A stretch of DNA of 15,240 bases, taken from Archangium sp. GTDB lineage: Bacteria > Myxococcota > Myxococcia > Myxococcales > Myxococcaceae. The notes beneath the pieces were generated by a model that was not told the DNA's origin, searched no databases, and saw nothing but the letters and a program-made list of their open reading frames with translations. This document shows positions 1-8,302 of this stretch, piece after piece. The position numbers and the translations under genes are program-made. Positions within the stretch are counted from its first letter, which is position 1. Each line of letters opens with the position of its first letter. The stretch spans positions 1-15,240 of the forward strand of contig JAEUJR010000811.1 in assembly GCA_016793585.1 (NCBI GenBank), in the 5' to 3' direction.

Positions 1-1106
1 GGCGGGACCTCCTGACACAGCAGGCGATTGCGAATGAAGATGCCGCGCTGCGTGGGCGAGGAGTCGGCGAACTTCACGCCCTGCGAGAGCACCGAGCCGT
101 GACTGAGCAGGCCCTTTCGCGGCGCCGGGCCGTACGCAGTCCATGTCGGCTGCGTGCCGGTGAAGGTGAGGCCGTAGTGCTGGGCGAGCGTCGGGTCGAT
201 GAAGGTCTCGGTCGCGGTGAAGAGCGTGAGGTAGTCGGCGTTCGGGTCGAAGACGACGCGGTCGACGAGGGCGTCGCTCTCGGCCTGCATGGCGGCGGTG
301 AGCTGCGCGGCGTGCGGCAGGCGGTGGTAGCCGAGCCAGAGCGCGTGAAAACGCTCCACCTGCGGGCGCGCGCGTGGGTCGGTGAGCAGCCTCTGGGCAG
401 CAGCGCGAACGCCGTCGCGAGAAGAGAGTGCTCCCGAGGCCGCGTCGTCGAGCAGCCAGTCGGGCGGGGTGGAGCCGACGATGAGATACGAGAGCCGCGT
501 CGCGCGATGAAAGCCGGTGAGCCGCACGACGCCCTGACCGGAAGGCACGCCGAGCTCGACGCGGTAGACGAACTCGGGGTGCTGGAGGAACGCGCGCAGC
601 GCCAGCGTGACGGCCGTGTCGAAGGAGTTCGCCTCGACGCCGAGCGCGTGCAGCGGCATGAAGCGCTCGACCTCATCGTCGGTGATCGGCCGACGCAGCG
701 CCTGACGCCCGAACGTGCGCACGAAGAGGCGGTAGCAGGTGGCGTCGTTCGCGCCGGTCGGCATGCAGGGCAGCACGCGCGCCTTGCGGCTCATGTCGGC
801 GACGGTTCGTTCAGCGGCTTGCTGCGCGAGGGCTTCCAGTGAGTCGACCAGCGTCGTCGAGGCGAGCTGCTGCCGGTAGTCGTTGTCGAAGGGATCGGTC
901 GGGTCGGGCGGGAGCAGTGTGCGCGCGAGCGGGTTCGGTTCTCCGATGAGATCGCGCAGGGTGGCATCGAGCTCGACGCGGGTGAGCCGGCGAAGACCAG
1001 AGACGCCCACTGCTTCCGCGTCTTCCGTCGAGAGCGTGGAGGTGTCGCCGACGATGCCGGTGCACCCGAGCGCGGGCAACAGACACAACACGAGTCGTCG
1101 CAGCAT
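1..1106 (-). CDS. DUF1592/DUF1588-family lipoprotein (3' end outside window)
   Basis: The first 368 residues of a protein reading off the left edge. The N-terminus is a lipoprotein signal (MLRRLVLCLLPALGC, Cys15). Domains in order: DUF1587 near 38-100 (RRLTRVELDATLRDLIG), DUF1595 near 108-165 (FVRTFGRQALRRPITDDEV), DUF1592 near 168-310 (FLQHPEFVYRVELG, TRLSYLIVGSTPPDWLL, DPRARPQVERFHALWLG) and the start of DUF1588 (GLLSHGSVLS, TQRGIFIRNRLLCQ). This set is known from Planctomycetes and myxobacteria, where some members also carry cytochrome c heme sites and often sit beside a DUF1552 gene; the biochemical role is unclear. No CxxCH heme motif is visible here. The ATG is chosen because GGAG lies 6 nt upstream (1113-1116) and it gives a clean signal peptide. 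A 176-nt gap separates it from the upstream acyltransferase gene, so it probably has its own promoter, which I could not pick out. Confidence 0.9.
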   Translation of the reverse strand, partial: MLRRLVLCLLPALGCTGIVGDTSTLSTEDAEAVGVSGLRRLTRVELDATLRDLIGEPNPLARTLLPPDPTDPFDNDYRQQLASTTLVDSLEALAQQAAERTVADMSRKARVLPCMPTGANDATCYRLFVRTFGRQALRRPITDDEVERFMPLHALGVEANSFDTAVTLALRAFLQHPEFVYRVELGVPSGQGVVRLTGFHRATRLSYLIVGSTPPDWLLDDAASGALSSRDGVRAAAQRLLTDPRARPQVERFHALWLGYHRLPHAAQLTAAMQAESDALVDRVVFDPNADYLTLFTATETFIDPTLAQHYGLTFTGTQPTWTAYGPAPRKGLLSHGSVLSQGVKFADSSPTQRGIFIRNRLLCQEVP

Positions 1107-1282
1107 CGCGTTCTCCGGCCGGGGAATCCGGGGCATTGGCGTGGGTGCAGCGCAAGTCTGGAGCCAACGGCTCGCGACTCGAAGCGTGAAGAGAATCAAC
1201 GAGCTGCGTGAGAAAGCGAGCGCCGACGTGTTGCAAGGTCGGACACTGTGGGGTGGCGGCCCCTCGCCGTGAACTGCAGTGG

Positions 1283-2017
1283 TCACTTCAGCGGGCGAAA
1301 CGGCTGGCCCAACCACTTTTCGTACTCCTGCTCCATCTGCCGCGCGAGCGCGTCACCATCGTCGTCGACCGGCGGCGGAGGCACCGGCGGCATCACGCTC
1401 ACCCGCACGTGACTTCGCGGTGCGAACGTCGGCCCATCTTCGAACACGAGCTCCGACGTGCCCTTCAGCACCACGGGTACCACGGGCACCTGACACAGCG
1501 CCGCGAGCTTGAACGCGCCGCGCTTGAACCGGAGTCGCTCGGGCCCAGACGCGTAGGTGCCCTCGGGGAAGATCAGCACCGGCTCACCCGCGCGAAGCAG
1601 CTGCTCCGACGTCTCCATCATCTGCTGCATCGACGGCATGCGCCCACGCTCGATGGCCACGTACTTCAGCTGCCGCATCATCCACCCGATGAAGGGCACC
1701 CCAAACAGCGACGCCTTCGAGACGAACTTGAACCCGTACCCGAGGCCCATCAGCGCGAGGATGTCGGCCATCGACTGGTGATTCGCGATCAACACGCACG
1801 GCCCGTTCGGCAGGTGCTCACGCCCCTCGACCGTCACGCGCCAGAACGGCCAGCACGCGCGCAGGTATTGATGACACGAGAACTTCACCCACCGCGCGGC
1901 GATGCGCCGATGCGGATCGATCGGTGCGAGCAACAGCAGCAGCGTGGCGATGACGTAGAAGATCGGCAGCGTCGTCGCGACCAGCACCCAGAACCACACG
2001 GTCGCGAGCAGACGCAC
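1283..2017 (-). CDS. 1-acyl-glycerol-3-phosphate acyltransferase family (PlsC-like)
   Basis: A 244-residue membrane-bound lysophospholipid acyltransferase. Family members move an acyl chain from acyl-ACP or acyl-CoA onto the sn-2 hydroxyl of lysophosphatidate or a related lysolipid. A hydrophobic N-terminal segment (about 5-31) is followed by block I NHQSMAD (79-85, the HX4D catalytic pair His80/Asp85), block II KFVSKASLFGVPFIGW (97-112), block III FPEGTYAS (150-157) and block IV VPVVPVVLKG (177-186). The length is normal for PlsC. The start is GTG, 6 nt after the stop of the SDR gene, with no strong Shine-Dalgarno, so it is probably the last gene of the kinase-led operon. The exact substrate cannot be told from sequence; a second cellular PlsC or an ornithine-lipid-type acyltransferase is possible. 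Confidence 0.92.
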   Translation of the reverse strand: MRLLATVWFWVLVATTLPIFYVIATLLLLLAPIDPHRRIAARWVKFSCHQYLRACWPFWRVTVEGREHLPNGPCVLIANHQSMADILALMGLGYGFKFVSKASLFGVPFIGWMMRQLKYVAIERGRMPSMQQMMETSEQLLRAGEPVLIFPEGTYASGPERLRFKRGAFKLAALCQVPVVPVVLKGTSELVFEDGPTFAPRSHVRVSVMPPVPPPPVDDDGDALARQMEQEYEKWLGQPFRPLK

Positions 2018-2023
2018 GAGCGC

Positions 2024-2809
2024 TCAGAGCTTCGAAGACAGGTACATCTGGTAGTTCACCTCGAGCCCGCCATCGACGTTCAGCGTCGTGCCGTTCACGT
2101 ACTTCGAGCCCGCCACGCACAGCCACTCGATGGTCGCCGCGATGTCGTCAGGGCTCGCGATGAAGCCACTCGGCACCTGCGTCTTCATCTGCTCCTCGAG
2201 CTTCGCCCACTGATCGCCCACGTAGAACCGTGACGAGTCGGTGTCGATGTAGCCGGGGTTCACCGCGTTCACGCGAATCGACTCCGACGCCAGCTCGGCG
2301 GCGAGGTACTTCACGAGAATCTCCATCGCGCCCTTCATCGCGCCGAGCAGGCCGTGGAAGGGCAGGGGAATGCGTGAGTCCATTCCCGAGACCGCGACCA
2401 TGCGCCCGCTGCGGCCCTTCATCAGCGGCACGCACTGCTGCGCCGCGAGCAGAAACGACTTCACCGTCACGTTGAAGGTCTTGTCCATCTGGTGGGCCTT
2501 CACGTCCATCAGCGGAGAGAACTTCGTCGACGCCGCGTTCGCCACGAACACGTCGAGGTGACCGAACTCCTTCTGAAGGCGCTCGAAGACCGCGGTGAGC
2601 GACTCGGGCTCGAGCTGGTCCGCCACCACCGTCACGCACCGCCGGCCCAGCGCGACGACCTCGGCTTCGAGCGCCTTCGCCGCCTCCACGTCACGGCGGT
2701 ACGTCGAGACGATGTGAAAGCCCTGCTTCGCCAGCCGCAGCGAGAGCGCCTTGCCGACACCACGGCTGCCTCCCGTGATGAGCGCGACCTGATCGGTGAG
2801 AGTCGTCAT
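2024..2809 (-). CDS. SDR-family oxidoreductase, FabL (enoyl-ACP reductase III)-like, atypical active site
   Basis: A 261-residue Rossmann-fold short-chain dehydrogenase/reductase. It has the cofactor loop TGGSRGVG (12-19), NAAS (91-94), the helix-4 Asn (Asn113) and a C-terminal [11 protein letters not shown] stretch typical of the family. The phrases [21 protein letters not shown] and the 19-residue segment from Ser141 to Lys159 align without gaps to Bacillus FabL as I remember it, so enoyl-ACP reductase III is the closest guess. The catalytic region is odd: the position of the Tyr in FabI/FabL-type Y-x6-K is His152, and the classical YxxxK position is Leu155, while Ser141 and Lys159 remain. 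It follows the lipoprotein gene by 21 nt and precedes the acyltransferase by 6 nt, which fits lipid metabolism. No clear ribosome-binding site is visible before the ATG. Confidence 0.88.
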   Translation of the reverse strand: MTTLTDQVALITGGSRGVGKALSLRLAKQGFHIVSTYRRDVEAAKALEAEVVALGRRCVTVVADQLEPESLTAVFERLQKEFGHLDVFVANAASTKFSPLMDVKAHQMDKTFNVTVKSFLLAAQQCVPLMKGRSGRMVAVSGMDSRIPLPFHGLLGAMKGAMEILVKYLAAELASESIRVNAVNPGYIDTDSSRFYVGDQWAKLEEQMKTQVPSGFIASPDDIAATIEWLCVAGSKYVNGTTLNVDGGLEVNYQMYLSSKL

Positions 2810-2830
2810 GGGGTCGAGGGCGTAGACCGC

Positions 2831-4063
2831 TCACGGCTTCGCGCCAACCCGCACGACGAACGTCTGGCTCGAGACGGTCGGCAGGTTGATGCGCGGCGCC
2901 AGCGTGTCTTGCAGCTCGTTGGGCACCTTCCACGTCTGGCCCGTCTGCTGAATGACGGTGATGGCGTAGCGGCCCTCGGGCACGCCCTTGATGGGGGCAG
3001 GGCGGCGGGAGTCGGTCGCGTCGAGCGCCGTCGGGCGAATCACGATCGGCAGCTTCGTCACCGGCGTTGGCGTGGCCTTCACGCGGCCCATCGAGTCGAG
3101 CAGCTGCGGCGCGAGCTCCATCGGGTTGATGCCGGCCGCCAGCACCACGAGGTCGGGTACGCCATCGGCGGGAATCGTCGCGCCCGTCGAAGGGTTCACG
3201 TGGTCGTAGTCGGCGCCGGTCTCGTCGATGACGCCGTTGCGATCGAGATCGTTCTCGTCGGCGAGCGGGTTCACGCCAGCCGCTTCGTTGGCGAGCTTCC
3301 GCACGATCACGCGCGGCCACATGTCGGGCACGCCGTCTCCGTTCGCGTCATCGGGAGCGCCATCGCCGTTGTCGTCGATGAAGCGCGCGAGGAACACCGG
3401 CTGCGACTGCTTTACCGGGCCCTCGTTCACCGGCCGCACCCGAAGGTCGAGCGCCAACGGAGCCCCTGCCAACGTCACCTCGTTCAGCGGCACCGTCATG
3501 CCCGCCTGCGCCACCTCGAACACGGGGCGATCGACCGGCACGCGCGCGGCGTCTCCGATGCTCACGGGAATGTCGGTCGCAGGCTGCGGCGTCCCGTCCT
3601 CCGAGACGGGCACGTCGATGGTCAGCGGCAGCTTGCTGATGGAGTCGATGGCCGCGCCGCCGACGTCACCGGTGTTCACCTCGTTCGTCACGCCGTACCA
3701 GGGAATGAAGTCGCCGTTCGCGTCGACGAAGGCGCGCACCTGGTACTGCCCGGGGTTCACGAACGAGAACGCGAAGGGCGCAGTGAAAGGCCCGGTGTCG
3801 AAGTCACGCACCTGCCCGAAGAGCTGCTCCTTCGGCACGAGCGCGAAGGTGAGTGGCCGGCCCGTTCCCGTGGGCGGAGGCGGACGCGCCGCATCGAACA
3901 GCAGCACCACCACGTTTCCTCGGGCGGCCGACGAGACGACGACGGTGCCTTCGACGCGCGCGGGTCGCGAGTTCTGCCGGCGATCGGCTCCAGGGAAGAC
4001 GGGCGGTGGCTCACACGCGAGCAGCACCAGCGACGACAGCACGCCAAGACGCAGGGTCTTCAT
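2831..4063 (-). CDS. Predicted lipoprotein with DxNGDG motifs, coupled to TonB receptor
   Basis: A 410-residue protein of no family I can name. It starts with a lipoprotein signal, lipobox LLAC with Cys17, so it should be lipid-anchored in the periplasm or at the cell surface. Residues about 37-125 (VEGTVVVSSAARGNVVVLLF through PGQYQVRAFVDANGDFIPWY) read like a small beta-sandwich of the carboxypeptidase-regulatory type. Three acidic clusters resemble calcium loops of the EF-hand/thrombospondin type 3 kind: DANGD (114-118), DDNGDGAPDDANGDGVPD (230-247) and DLDRNGVID (272-280). Its ATG overlaps the receptor stop codon in ATGA (4060-4063), so the two are translationally coupled. I infer an accessory or substrate-capture lipoprotein for that receptor; calcium binding and function are not demonstrated by the sequence. 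Confidence 0.8.
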   Translation of the reverse strand: MKTLRLGVLSSLVLLACEPPPVFPGADRRQNSRPARVEGTVVVSSAARGNVVVLLFDAARPPPPTGTGRPLTFALVPKEQLFGQVRDFDTGPFTAPFAFSFVNPGQYQVRAFVDANGDFIPWYGVTNEVNTGDVGGAAIDSISKLPLTIDVPVSEDGTPQPATDIPVSIGDAARVPVDRPVFEVAQAGMTVPLNEVTLAGAPLALDLRVRPVNEGPVKQSQPVFLARFIDDNGDGAPDDANGDGVPDMWPRVIVRKLANEAAGVNPLADENDLDRNGVIDETGADYDHVNPSTGATIPADGVPDLVVLAAGINPMELAPQLLDSMGRVKATPTPVTKLPIVIRPTALDATDSRRPAPIKGVPEGRYAITVIQQTGQTWKVPNELQDTLAPRINLPTVSSQTFVVRVGAKP

Positions 4064-6564
4064 GGTTGCACCGTGATCTGCGCGAAGACGCGACGGTTGA
4101 TGTCGTTGCCGAACGGGTGCTCCTGGTGGTTCGGCCCGAGCTGCTGGCCCACGACGGCGAAGGTGAGCCGGTCGTTCAGCAGGCGGTAGGCGACGCGCGC
4201 GTTGATGACGGCGAAGCCGGGCAGGGCGTTGCGCACGTTCAGAATCTGCGTCGGGTCAGACGAAGACGGCTCTCGTTCGACCCACGTGGTGCCCGTCACG
4301 TACGAGACGTCGGCCGAGAGATCGAGGTTCACCGGCGTGCGGTAGATGACGCCGCCGTTCACCTTCACCGCGGGCGCCTGCGTGCACGCGCCACACACGG
4401 CCGCGTTCTCGACCGACTGCACCGTCTGCATCGCCGTCGACAACCGCACGTCGAGGCCGCGCGTCGCGTTCCACGTCAGGCCGAGCTCGCCGCCGATGGC
4501 GCGATAGCTGCCCGGGTCGTTCACGAAGGTGGAGCGCCCGAGCAGGTACGTCTGCGACCGCCCATCGAACGCCAGATCGGCCGTCAGCGGCTGCACGGCC
4601 GAGAGCACGACGAGGTTGCGCACGGTGTTGAGGTAGGCGGCGACGTCCCACGAGAGGCCCAGGCGCGCGGCTTCACCGCGGTAGCCGAGCTCGAACGACA
4701 ACAGACTCTCGGGCGTCAGCTCGCGGTTGCCCTGGGTGAGCACCGAGGCGCCCGTCACGCCCGGCGTGGGAATCGGCAGGTTCACGTAGCTCTCGAGAAA
4801 CGTCGGCTGCCTGAACGCGCTGGCCACCATGCCGCGAAACGCGTGGCCTTCGAACGGCGTGAAGACGAGTGAGAGCCGCGGAGACGGCACCACGCCCGGC
4901 TTGCCCTTCTCGATGAGCGGGTGGCGATCGATGCGGAAGCTGCCGACGATGCTCAACGCCGAGAGCACCTTCCACTCGTCTTGAATGAAGGCCGCGCCGT
5001 GAAGCTCTTCGGTGAGCGAGCCGGTGTAGCCCCACGCGAGTCGCTTCAGCCGCCCCGAAACGCCCACGCCAAGCTGGTGCCGGCCACCCAGCTCGAAGCC
5101 CTGCTGGAAGAGCACCTCGGCGTCGAACACGTTCGACTCGAGCGTCGTCTCGAGGCTGCGCTGGCCCTGCACGGCGTATTGCGGCCCGCTGGTCGCGTCG
5201 AGGTGGTTCCAGAAGAAGCGCGCCTTCACGGGGCCGCCGGTGAAGTCGACCTTCGCGTAGCCGCCGAGCCCGTCGAGGAAGTAGTTGCGCAGCAGGCCGA
5301 TGCCGTAGACCTCGGTGAAGGCGCGGTTCACGCCACCCGAGGCCGCGAGGCTGACCTGCTTGTTGAACGCGTAGAACGCGGTGAGGTTCGCGCGCGCCGA
5401 GCGCATCGCCAGGTTCGGCTCGGGGAACGCGCTCACCACGTCGGGTCGGCCCTCGGCGTAGTCACGCGAGAACTTGTCGGCCTGTTGGTAACCAACCGAC
5501 GCGCGGAACTTCACGGCGTCTCCACCCGAGGCGACGAAGCTGCCGCCCGCGAGGTTTCCGTTGCCCAGCATGCCGGTCGCTTCGGCGCGCGGCCCCGTGC
5601 CCGGCGCGCGCGTGATGATGTTCACCACGCCCAGCATCGCGTTCGCGCCGTACAGCGCACCGGCGGGGCCTCGAATCACCTCGATGCGCTCGATCTCCTC
5701 GATGCCCACCGGCACGACAGGCCACAGCGTGACGCCGAGGAAGTCCTGGTACTCGGGCCGCCCGTCGACGAGCACCAGCACCTTGTTGTTGATGCGCTGG
5801 TTGAAGCCGCGAATCGAGATGTTGGCGCTCGAGTAGCCCATCGACATCACCTCGGCGCCGGGCACGCGCCGCAGAATCTCGGGAATGCTGGTGAGCCCCG
5901 ACGCGCGAATCTCGTCTCCGGTGATGACGGTGGTGGCGTTCGGCGCCTCGAGCGACGACTGGCTTCGGCGGGCAGCAGCCACGACGGTCTCTTCGTACGG
6001 CACCGAGAAGTCTTCTGGCGGCGCGGCCGGCGTCTCGCCGGGCTTCTGCGCTGGTTGCTCCACCGGGCGTTCGGCGACCTGCTCGGCGGCTTCGACGGCC
6101 TTCTCGAGCCGCTCCGTCAGCGCCGCGATCTTCGCGATGGTGGCTTCGTCGACCGCGGGCGCGACCGGTGTCACCTTCTTCGGGTCGACCTTCGTGGGCG
6201 GCTCCACCACCGCCACGGGCTCGACCTTCTTCGGAACCAGCGGCTCGAGCTTCGCGAGCGTGTCGCGCACCTTGTCGGAGTCGGGCGGGTTGGCCTCGAG
6301 GTAGCGGCGATAGAAGCTGACGGCTTCGGCTGGGCGGCCTGCGGCTTCGTGGGCGCGCGCGACGTTGAAGAGCACGTTCGGGTGCGGCTTGATCGCGTAC
6401 GCCTCGAGCAGCTCGGCGATGGCCTCGTCGTACTTGCCCTCGTTGATGAGGAACATGCCTGTCTTGAAGTGACGGCGAGCCTCGACGCGCGGGTCAGCGA
6501 GCGTCGTGGTGGCCCACAACAGCAGAAGGCCCGCGGCGAGGCGGGCCCACGACGTGGTCGTCAT
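4060..6564 (-). CDS. TonB-dependent outer-membrane receptor with N-terminal TPR domain
   Basis: An 834-residue receptor. A signal peptide (about 1-23, cleaved near TLA-DP) is followed by TPR-like helices (about 28-95; FKTGMFLINEGKYDEAIAEL, then a repeat ending AEAVSFYRRYLEANP), a Pro/Lys linker (107-140), a short predicted coiled coil (141-166), and a second Pro-rich linker. A TonB-box-like EETVVAA sits at 191-197, the plug at about 203-322 (ISIRGFNQRINN, VLVLVDGRPEYQDF, IERIEVIRGPAGALYGANAM, GVVNIITRAPG), and the beta-barrel to the end. The extra N-terminal domain makes it longer than a plain receptor. The last residues are ITVQP rather than the usual terminal aromatic. Known relatives take up siderophores, cobalamin, sugars or other ligands; the ligand here cannot be inferred. 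The start overlaps the kinase stop (ATGA), and the stop overlaps the lipoprotein start in the same way. Confidence 0.93.
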   Translation of the reverse strand: MTTTSWARLAAGLLLLWATTTLADPRVEARRHFKTGMFLINEGKYDEAIAELLEAYAIKPHPNVLFNVARAHEAAGRPAEAVSFYRRYLEANPPDSDKVRDTLAKLEPLVPKKVEPVAVVEPPTKVDPKKVTPVAPAVDEATIAKIAALTERLEKAVEAAEQVAERPVEQPAQKPGETPAAPPEDFSVPYEETVVAAARRSQSSLEAPNATTVITGDEIRASGLTSIPEILRRVPGAEVMSMGYSSANISIRGFNQRINNKVLVLVDGRPEYQDFLGVTLWPVVPVGIEEIERIEVIRGPAGALYGANAMLGVVNIITRAPGTGPRAEATGMLGNGNLAGGSFVASGGDAVKFRASVGYQQADKFSRDYAEGRPDVVSAFPEPNLAMRSARANLTAFYAFNKQVSLAASGGVNRAFTEVYGIGLLRNYFLDGLGGYAKVDFTGGPVKARFFWNHLDATSGPQYAVQGQRSLETTLESNVFDAEVLFQQGFELGGRHQLGVGVSGRLKRLAWGYTGSLTEELHGAAFIQDEWKVLSALSIVGSFRIDRHPLIEKGKPGVVPSPRLSLVFTPFEGHAFRGMVASAFRQPTFLESYVNLPIPTPGVTGASVLTQGNRELTPESLLSFELGYRGEAARLGLSWDVAAYLNTVRNLVVLSAVQPLTADLAFDGRSQTYLLGRSTFVNDPGSYRAIGGELGLTWNATRGLDVRLSTAMQTVQSVENAAVCGACTQAPAVKVNGGVIYRTPVNLDLSADVSYVTGTTWVEREPSSSDPTQILNVRNALPGFAVINARVAYRLLNDRLTFAVVGQQLGPNHQEHPFGNDINRRVFAQITVQP

Positions 6565-8159
6565 TGGTAGGGATCGTCCTTGTACCCGGGGTCGTTGTTC
6601 GGGTTCTTCGGGTTCTTCGGCTTCACGGGGCGAACGTTCGGCGTCACGGGCTTCTTGCGCGTCAGCGTCGACTTCACCGGCACGTGCCCGCTCGAGCCCT
6701 GCGCCACCATGGTCGTCGGCACGAAGCCCTCGAGCGAGAACACCAGCTCGGCCCGCGCGGGCGCCTCATCGGAGCGGCTCATCGTGAGCGCAAACGGCGT
6801 CGTGCCCACCACCGCGCCGTCACGCGTCACCGTCGCGCCCGCTGGCTCGCTCTCGATGTCGAACACCACCTCGACCGGCGTGGCAGGCGGCGTCACGACC
6901 ACGGGCTCCACCGGCTTCACGGGCTCGACCACTGGAGGTGGCTTCACGACGACCGGGTCGGCCTTGCCGCTGCTCTTCACCGCGATGAAGCCCCCGACGG
7001 CGACGCCCACGATGACCAGCGCGACCACCCCGATGATCAGCGGCGCCTTCGACTTGCCGCCGGGGTGCGTGCCGCTCTCGGTGATCTCGACCTCGAGCGA
7101 CGGAATCTCCTGCGCGCCCCGCTGCGACTTCGTAGCCGAGGGGTCGAGCTCGGACGGCGAGGCGATCTTCACGCGGGTCGAGCTGGGCGCGCGGTTCGCC
7201 TGTGACGGTGACGCCGTCGTCGGCGCCATGGGGTTCGAGTACGTGCGCGGGTCGATGAAGAGCCCCGAGATGCCCTGGCCCGTCACCGCCTGCTGCATCG
7301 CCACCAGCAGCTCGTCCATCGACTGGTAGCGCGCAGCCGGCTGCTTCTCGAGGCACTTCATGACGAGCGCGTTCACCTCGTCGGGCAGCTCGGGCCGGAA
7401 GGACTTCAGCTCGGGTGGCTTCTCCTTCACGTGCTTCACGATGATGTCGATGGAGTCTTTGCCCTGGAACGGCGGGCGGCCCGCGATGCACTGAAAGAGC
7501 AGCACGCCGAGCGAGTAGATGTCGGTGCGTTGATCGGTCTCGCTGCGCGCCTGCTCGGGCGCCATGTACAGCGGAGAGCCCAGCAGCACGCCAGCCTGCG
7601 TGAGCTCGGTGTCGCTCTTCTGCATCAGATCAGACGCGAAGGCCTTCACCAGGCCGAAGTCGAGCACCTTCACCGCGTCGCCGCCCGTGCCTTCGCTGAG
7701 CAGCATCACGTTCGCGGGTTTGAGATCGCGGTGCACCAGCCCCAGCTTGTGCGCCTCACGCAACGACCGCGCGACCTGGGCTCCGACGGCCAGCGCGCGC
7801 TGCCACGGCATCGGCCCGTCGCGCGTGAGCACCTGCTGAAGGGTCTCGCCTTCGAGGTACTCCATCGCGATGAAGTAGATGCCTTCGTCGGTGCGCCCGT
7901 AGTCGTGAACGGTGATGGTGTTCGGGTGCTTCAGCTTCGCGGTCATCGACGCTTCGAGGAAGAAGCGGCGCTCGAAGCCGGGGTCGCGCGTGCCGTCGTA
8001 GCGGGGGTTCAACACCTTCAACGCGACGATGCGATCGAGCGGCTGTTGAATCGCTTTGTACACGCGACCCATTCCGCCCACGCCCAGGGGCTCGACGATC
8101 TGAAATCGTCCGCTGAGGACCTTGCCCAGCAGCGGATCGTCGACGCCAGCTTCCGACAT
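6561..8159 (-). CDS. Transmembrane Ser/Thr protein kinase with C-terminal PEGA domain
   Basis: A 532-residue Hanks-type kinase. Visible motifs: glycine loop GVGGMGRVY (26-34), ATP lysine in VALK (Lys48), catalytic HRDLKPAN (143-150), DFG (167-169) and APE (200-202) before DIYSLGVLLFQ. An intact RD motif and an activation segment rich in Ser/Thr suggest an active, autophosphorylating enzyme. A low-complexity linker leads to one membrane helix (about 373-394), a Pro/Val stalk, a PEGA domain (about 430-500; FDIESEPAGATVTRDG, GTTPFALTM) and a Lys/Pro/Asn tail. The kinase is thus cytoplasmic and the PEGA domain extracytoplasmic. I chose ATG at 8159 because GGGGG lies 4 nt upstream and the kinase domain follows directly; a GTG at 8225 would add 22 Arg/Gly/Pro-rich residues. 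First gene of the minus-strand cluster, overlapping the receptor gene by 4 nt. Confidence 0.95.
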   Translation of the reverse strand: MSEAGVDDPLLGKVLSGRFQIVEPLGVGGMGRVYKAIQQPLDRIVALKVLNPRYDGTRDPGFERRFFLEASMTAKLKHPNTITVHDYGRTDEGIYFIAMEYLEGETLQQVLTRDGPMPWQRALAVGAQVARSLREAHKLGLVHRDLKPANVMLLSEGTGGDAVKVLDFGLVKAFASDLMQKSDTELTQAGVLLGSPLYMAPEQARSETDQRTDIYSLGVLLFQCIAGRPPFQGKDSIDIIVKHVKEKPPELKSFRPELPDEVNALVMKCLEKQPAARYQSMDELLVAMQQAVTGQGISGLFIDPRTYSNPMAPTTASPSQANRAPSSTRVKIASPSELDPSATKSQRGAQEIPSLEVEITESGTHPGGKSKAPLIIGVVALVIVGVAVGGFIAVKSSGKADPVVVKPPPVVEPVKPVEPVVVTPPATPVEVVFDIESEPAGATVTRDGAVVGTTPFALTMSRSDEAPARAELVFSLEGFVPTTMVAQGSSGHVPVKSTLTRKKPVTPNVRPVKPKNPKNPNNDPGYKDDPYQ

Positions 8160-8302
8160 GACACCCCCGCGGCCACGGGCTGGAGAGACAGGCCGCTGCC
8201 CCCGAGGTGTACCACGTGCGCTCACCTCTCCGAAGGACGGTCGTCTGTCAGCCGGCCGGCCGGTCTGTTGCCTCGCGCTGATCAGGGGCTACCGTCGACG
8301 CC
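8160..8302. promoter_or_regulatory. Divergent intergenic region between kinase operon and Cys-rich lipoprotein gene
   Basis: This 143-bp gap separates two divergent transcription units and must hold both promoters unless they lie inside the genes. A perfect 12-bp palindrome, CCGGCCGGCCGG, is at 8252-8263; it could be an operator or simply GC-rich sequence. I could not find convincing -35/-10 or -24/-12 elements on either strand. A GGGGG stretch at 8164-8168 is a plausible ribosome-binding site for the kinase. No good Shine-Dalgarno precedes the plus-strand ATG at 8303. Confidence 0.4.

Noticed and set aside
1107..1282. Terminator or small gene between the acyltransferase and DUF1592 genes
   Set aside because: Only a 4-bp GGGG/CCCC stem was found, too weak to call, and no small frame with a ribosome-binding site stood out. 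The gap probably holds the DUF1592 gene promoter.
4921..6570. A 549-codon plus-strand open frame opposite the TonB receptor
   Set aside because: It is Arg/His/Val-rich with no recognisable motifs and lies fully antisense to a receptor with clear plug and barrel motifs; it is a by-product of GC-rich codon use. The same applies to the long plus-strand frames at 1208-2233, 2492-4189 and 11017-12948.
8160..8225. Kinase start at GTG 8225
   Set aside because: It adds 22 Arg/Gly/Pro-rich residues; the ATG at 8159 has a G-rich ribosome-binding site and leads directly into the kinase domain.
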